Of a stretch of 64,000 bases of DNA, positions 60,704 through 64,000 are shown in pieces. Position numbers and translations under genes: made by a program. Source of the stretch: Niameybacter massiliensis (GTDB taxonomy: Bacteria; Bacillota; Clostridia; Lachnospirales; Cellulosilyticaceae); contig NZ_LN875032.1 in assembly GCF_001282685.1 (NCBI RefSeq), positions 27,593 through 91,592 of the forward strand, in the 5' to 3' direction. Under the pieces are notes generated by a model, which saw nothing but the letters and a program-made list of their open reading frames with translations, ran no database searches and was not told the DNA's origin. Position 1 is the first letter of the stretch. Each line of letters opens with the position of its first letter.

Positions 60704-61882
60704 TTTTTCACCCTTTATTTTATGCTCATACATCCTATCCAAATAAACTTTAATAAGTGCAGCTATTGGTACTGATGCAATCATTCCAACACCACCAAAG
60801 TAACTTCCTCCAATTAATACAGATATCAAAATCCAAACAGGAAGAAGTCCCACTTGGTCCCCAACGATCTTAGGTTGAACAATGTTACCATCAATTTGTT
60901 GATATAAAAGTAGTAATACAGCACCTGTTACACCCATACCTAAGCTTGTAAATGACCCTAATACAAAAGCAAGTCCAGAACCCACAATAGGTCCAACATA
61001 TGGAATCACATTAGTAATACCTGCTGCAACACCTATCAATATGGCAAATGGATGTTTAATCATTAGCATTAAACCAACCGATACTGCTCCTACAATAGCA
61101 GAATCCAATATGGTTCCCAATAAATACTTACCAACTACATCATCTAATGTTTTAATAAAGTCTATTATTTGTGTTTTTACTTTTGGTGTACAGATAATAG
61201 TACCTACCTTACTTACACCTGCAAATAGTCTTTCTTTATCCTTCAAGAAGTAGAATGTCACAATAACAGTAACGATAAAGTCTATTACAAAAGAACTAAA
61301 AGATGCAATAAAGTTTCCAATACTACTCAAAATTAGCTGACCACCACTTAATAGGAAGTTTTTAATATAATTAAATACATCTGGAGGTATTATCTCACTA
61401 ATTCTATCCATATTTAAGGTCCCTAGTGTATCAGCTATTTCTGTCATCCATGCATTGAATTGTGCCTCAAACTTTGGAATAGAATTAATCAAAATATTAA
61501 TATTCTCAAAGAGTGGCGGCAAAATAAAGTTAATCAGCATGGCAATCATACCAATTACAATTAAAAAAACAGCAGCTACACTTAACAGCCTTACCCAGCC
61601 TTTACTCTTTTCTTTATCACGTTTTGGTAAAGCAGCATCTAGCCCTTTCACCACCCAACGTTCGATAAATAGCACTGGATAATACAGTAAATAAGCAATC
61701 GCAAATGCATAAATAACTGGAGAGATAATATCTACAAACTGCTTAATATATCCCCAGATTATTCCTAACACATTCGGACTATTACCAATTACCCTATCAG
61801 CAAACATTAATATTATTCCTATAATAATAACACCTATTCCTATAGGAAAATACCTTTTATAATTTTTCAGCTTTTCTAACAT
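60689..61882 (-). CDS. AI-2E (PerM/YtvI) family transporter
   Basis: A 397-residue membrane protein with about eight helices. The C-terminal half has DDVVGKYLLGTILDSAIVGAVSVGLMLMIKHPFAILIGVAAGITNVIPYVGPIVG and LLLLYQQIDGNIVQPKIVGDQVGLLPVWILISVLIGGSYFGGVGMIASVPIAAL, the family core with NxIPYVGP and IQ-x-PxIVG-like motifs. Members are proposed exporters or ion antiporters; the name AI-2E is historical. AAAGGAAC precedes the ATG at 61882. It overlaps or nearly follows the PfkB kinase gene (14-base gap to the stop region). Confidence 0.85.
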   Translation of the reverse strand: MLEKLKNYKRYFPIGIGVIIIGIILMFADRVIGNSPNVLGIIWGYIKQFVDIISPVIYAFAIAYLLYYPVLFIERWVVKGLDAALPKRDKEKSKGWVRLLSVAAVFLIVIGMIAMLINFILPPLFENINILINSIPKFEAQFNAWMTEIADTLGTLNMDRISEIIPPDVFNYIKNFLLSGGQLILSSIGNFIASFSSFVIDFIVTVIVTFYFLKDKERLFAGVSKVGTIICTPKVKTQIIDFIKTLDDVVGKYLLGTILDSAIVGAVSVGLMLMIKHPFAILIGVAAGITNVIPYVGPIVGSGLAFVLGSFTSLGMGVTGAVLLLLYQQIDGNIVQPKIVGDQVGLLPVWILISVLIGGSYFGGVGMIASVPIAALIKVYLDRMYEHKIKGEKKVAR

Positions 61883-61895
61883 ATTTAGTTCCTTT

Positions 61896-62849
61896 CTAAT
61901 ATGTTTTTTCAATCCACTCCCTAGTAGTCATTTCTTGCTGAACCTTTACTTCACATATTGTTGGATCAATTGTCTCCTCATGAGCTATAGTAAGAAGAGA
62001 CATTGTATTTGCAAACTTTACAGTATCTTTGATCGTCTTAGCATTCATATAGCTATAGCCAATCCCTGCAACAAATGCATCTCCTGCTCCTGTTACATTT
62101 ATTACTTTAGCCTCTTGCGCCTTAATAATTCCTTCTTCTACACCATCATGATAGTAGATACCTTCACAGTCTAAACTAATAAATACCTTTTTGATACCCA
62201 AACCTCTAAAATAGTTACCTGCTTCTCTTATTGCTTCTTCACTATTTAATTCAAATCCACATAGCACCTCCGCCTCATAACGATTCGGTTTAAGCGTATG
62301 TATATAAGGTAATAAGTGTTTTACTGTACATGCTCTTGCAGCAGATACTGGATCTAAAATAATATTTGTATATTCTGAGAAATTTTTAACAATGTATTCT
62401 GTAATAGCAGGATTATCTGCATCTAAAATTACAAATTCCGCATTTTTAATAAGCTCTCTTTTAGATTCAACAAATTCTTCAGTGAACAAGCTAGCAATAC
62501 TAATATCAACTACAGCCGATACCATCTCACCCTTTTCATCTAATATAGCAATGTATGTTGGAGTGGCAGCCCCTTCTACTATTAACGAATCACTCATATC
62601 AAAGTGCATTTTTTTAGCATGTTCTTGTAGGCTTTTCCCTCTCTCATCATCTCCTAAAATAGAGATAAACTTAGTATTCACACCTACTCTCGCCATATTT
62701 TCTGCAATATTACGACATACACCACCATATGACATTTTTATAACTCCTGGATTTGAATCATAGGGTCTGTAACTCTGATTTGTGAATCCAAAAATATCAC
62801 AAATAGACATACCAAAAACAAGTATATAAGGTTCTTTCTGCTGTATCAT
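61896..62849 (-). CDS. PfkB family kinase, pseudouridine kinase-like
   Basis: A 317-residue ribokinase-fold kinase. SYGGVCRNIAENMARVG at about 40-56 is the first signature, resembling the R-N-x-A-x-N region of pseudouridine kinases. VINVTGAGDAFVAGIGYSY at about 248-266 holds the catalytic Asp and anion hole (GAGD). The C-terminal HEETIDPTICEVKV resembles the DETxNP end of PsuK. No psuG glycosidase gene is adjacent, so the PsuK label is tentative; another nucleoside or sugar substrate is possible. It is upstream of the AI-2E gene on the same strand. Confidence 0.8.
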   Translation of the reverse strand: MIQQKEPYILVFGMSICDIFGFTNQSYRPYDSNPGVIKMSYGGVCRNIAENMARVGVNTKFISILGDDERGKSLQEHAKKMHFDMSDSLIVEGAATPTYIAILDEKGEMVSAVVDISIASLFTEEFVESKRELIKNAEFVILDADNPAITEYIVKNFSEYTNIILDPVSAARACTVKHLLPYIHTLKPNRYEAEVLCGFELNSEEAIREAGNYFRGLGIKKVFISLDCEGIYYHDGVEEGIIKAQEAKVINVTGAGDAFVAGIGYSYMNAKTIKDTVKFANTMSLLTIAHEETIDPTICEVKVQQEMTTREWIEKTY

Positions 62850-62928
62850 TATCGTCTCTTCCTTTTCATGTATTGATTATGCCTATTTTATCACACTCTT
62901 AGACATATTTCATTCATCTTGATAATTT

Positions 62929-63546
62929 TTAAATTTTGTAAAATTTTACAGGTCTTTCTTCAAATTTCAATAATACATCCCCTAACAAAGAGGCCTCCTC
63001 CATATCATGGGTAACAAATACAACCGTTCGCTTCTCTTTTATTATTAATATTTTTATTCTTTCTAATAACCTCAACTTCAATGCATAATCTTGGCCTTTA
63101 AATGGTTCATCCATAATTAATAATTCTCCATCATAGGCCAAAGCACGCGCTAAAGCTACTCTACGTTTCATGCCACCACTCAATTTATTAATCTCACAAT
63201 CCTTATATTCCAACAATTCTACAAGTTTAAGTATTTCTTCAATTCTATTTTGAATAGCATCTGGTTCTAAGTATGCTTTTAAGACTATCTCTATATTTTT
63301 TGATACATTCAACCAAGGAATCAGTCTATCTTCTTGAAATACAACAGATATATTTTTATTCTCTAATCCTATAATATTTCCTTTTTCATAACTTTCAATT
63401 CCCAAAAGCATCCTTATAAAAGTAGTTTTTCCACTCCCCGAAGCACCTAGTAAAACTGTCGTTTTACCTTCTTCTATTTCTATATCAAAATCTTTATAAA
63501 GCTGTATATTCTCATAGCTTTTAGAGAGCCCTTCTATTCGAATCAT
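62929..63546 (-). CDS. ABC ATPase of the nitrate/sulfonate (SsuB/TauB) type
   Basis: A 205-residue ATPase. Walker A GASGSGKTT near 34-42, Q-loop VVFQEDRLIPWLNVSKNIE near 70, signature LSGGMKRRVALARAL near 123 and Walker B LLIMDEPFKGQD near 142, then FVTHDMEEA. The pattern EDRLIPWLNV is typical of the SsuB/TauB/ThiZ group. It ends with FEERPVKFYKI, short for the group. It pairs with the permease upstream; substrate (sulfonate, taurine, thiamine precursor) unknown. Confidence 0.87.
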   Translation of the reverse strand: MIRIEGLSKSYENIQLYKDFDIEIEEGKTTVLLGASGSGKTTFIRMLLGIESYEKGNIIGLENKNISVVFQEDRLIPWLNVSKNIEIVLKAYLEPDAIQNRIEEILKLVELLEYKDCEINKLSGGMKRRVALARALAYDGELLIMDEPFKGQDYALKLRLLERIKILIIKEKRTVVFVTHDMEEASLLGDVLLKFEERPVKFYKI

Positions 63547-63562
63547 AAATTAACTCCTCTTT

Positions 63563-64000
63563 TTATCTTTTTGAACTTTTAAACATCCTATTTACACCTT
63601 TTTCACACAAGGTACTTAATACAACAATAACTATTACCCAGGAAAAAAGACTATCTGTTTCTAAGTAAGATTTTGAACTTAAAAGATTGTACCCCATAGA
63701 GTGTTTGGGCACCGCTAATACTTCTGCCGCAATTACTACCTTCCAACTTAGTCCAACAATCATTTCTAGTGCAGCTTCTAAATAGGGCTTTATTTGAGGA
63801 ATATAAATCTTACAGATCACTGTAAAAGTTTTAATCTTAAAAACTTTGGCCATCTCCAGCAATTCTTTATCAACACTATTAAAACCTTTTAACGCATTGG
63901 TATACACTACTGGATAACACATTAAAAAACATACAAAAATAGGCACAGTATCTTTTGTAAACCACAACAATGCCAGTATAATAACTGCCATAACAGGCGT
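63563..64000 (-). CDS. ABC permease of the SsuC/TauC type (5' part outside window)
   Basis: The last 146 or so codons of a BPD-type permease; the frame is open through the right edge, so the start lies beyond 64000. LLEMAKVFKIKTFTVICKIYIPQIKPYLEAALEMIVGLSWKVVIAAEVLA holds the EAA-like coupling loop (elsewhere EAARxxGA) and the following helix. MGYNL near the middle is typical of SsuC/TauC. It is 16 bases upstream of the ATPase gene, so the two form one transporter. Confidence 0.85.
   Translation of the reverse strand, partial: TPVMAVIILALLWFTKDTVPIFVCFLMCYPVVYTNALKGFNSVDKELLEMAKVFKIKTFTVICKIYIPQIKPYLEAALEMIVGLSWKVVIAAEVLAVPKHSMGYNLLSSKSYLETDSLFSWVIVIVVLSTLCEKGVNRMFKSSKR

Noticed and set aside
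1220-64000. CRISPR, prophage, IS element or defence island
   Set aside because: No regularly spaced repeats, integrase, transposase, restriction or toxin-antitoxin genes were seen; all blocks look like housekeeping or nutrient operons.

Overview
The window is AT-rich DNA from a low-GC, Gram-positive anaerobe. AGGAGG-type ribosome binding sites, many TTG/GTG starts, hairpin-plus-T terminators and sigma-A-type promoters all point to the Firmicutes. The gene set suggests a gut or cellulolytic Clostridia lineage such as Lachnospirales. That set includes a rubredoxin-first (reverse) rubrerythrin, single-cluster ferredoxins, a lysoplasmalogenase, a Cthe_2159-type carbohydrate-binding lipoprotein and anaerobic cobalt chelatase CbiK. 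Naming a genus would be a guess. No phage, insertion sequence, integrase or CRISPR array was seen. This is ordinary chromosome organised in short operons.

Layout. 1-1.1 kb: an outward strong promoter at the left edge, a DUF6512 membrane protein, and tRNA-Ile, tRNA-Asn and tRNA-Thr genes on the minus strand. 1.2-6.1 kb: methyltransferase, reverse rubrerythrin, two ferredoxins around a DegV protein, and a membrane coiled-coil protein. 6.1-9.9 kb: glycine riboswitch with an AGCS symporter, lysoplasmalogenase, and a Fur-box heme oxygenase. 9.9-19.3 kb: orphan PotD, TetR divergent from DegV, nitroreductase-fetA-fetB, PadR, an ACT protein with two PaaK-type ligases, and a C39-like peptidase. 19.5-27.1 kb: VTC polyphosphate polymerase, DUF4956 and Cthe_2159 cluster, an ECF sigma operon, and a PAS-GGDEF-HD-GYP protein. 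27.2-31 kb: B12 riboswitch, cbiK and the cobalt transporter cbiMNQO. 31-41.5 kb: DUF305-like secreted protein, GH31 glucosidase, Mn riboswitch with mntP, a two-component system enclosing nfeD and floA, an extended ECF sigma factor, and a Nudix pseudogene. 41.6-50.2 kb: sialic acid catabolism and transport, with a GDSL esterase next door. 50.4-64 kb: TagO-like transferase, ROK protein, a pair of unknown membrane proteins, a TetR-controlled heterodimeric ABC exporter, EIIC, an AI-2E family protein, a PfkB kinase, and an SsuBC-like transporter cut by the window end.

How it works together. Several regulatory circuits can be read directly. The reverse rubrerythrin and ferredoxin-1 promoters carry the same palindrome at the same distance from the -10 box, suggesting one peroxide- or metal-sensing repressor. 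Heme oxygenase and the nitroreductase-fetAB operon share a Fur-like box. Glycine, cobalamin and manganese riboswitches each precede a matching transporter or pathway. The exporter promoter has a palindromic operator exactly in its spacer. The sialic acid block holds lyase, epimerase, kinase, anomerase-like protein, ABC transporter and RpiR regulator, enough for uptake of N-acetylneuraminate and its conversion to N-acetylmannosamine 6-phosphate and on to GlcNAc-6-P. The least explained parts are the large-soluble-domain membrane pair at 52.5-55.1 kb, the sigma factor with a roughly 350-residue extension at 39.4-41.0 kb, and the B12 leader with a masked mini-ORF.
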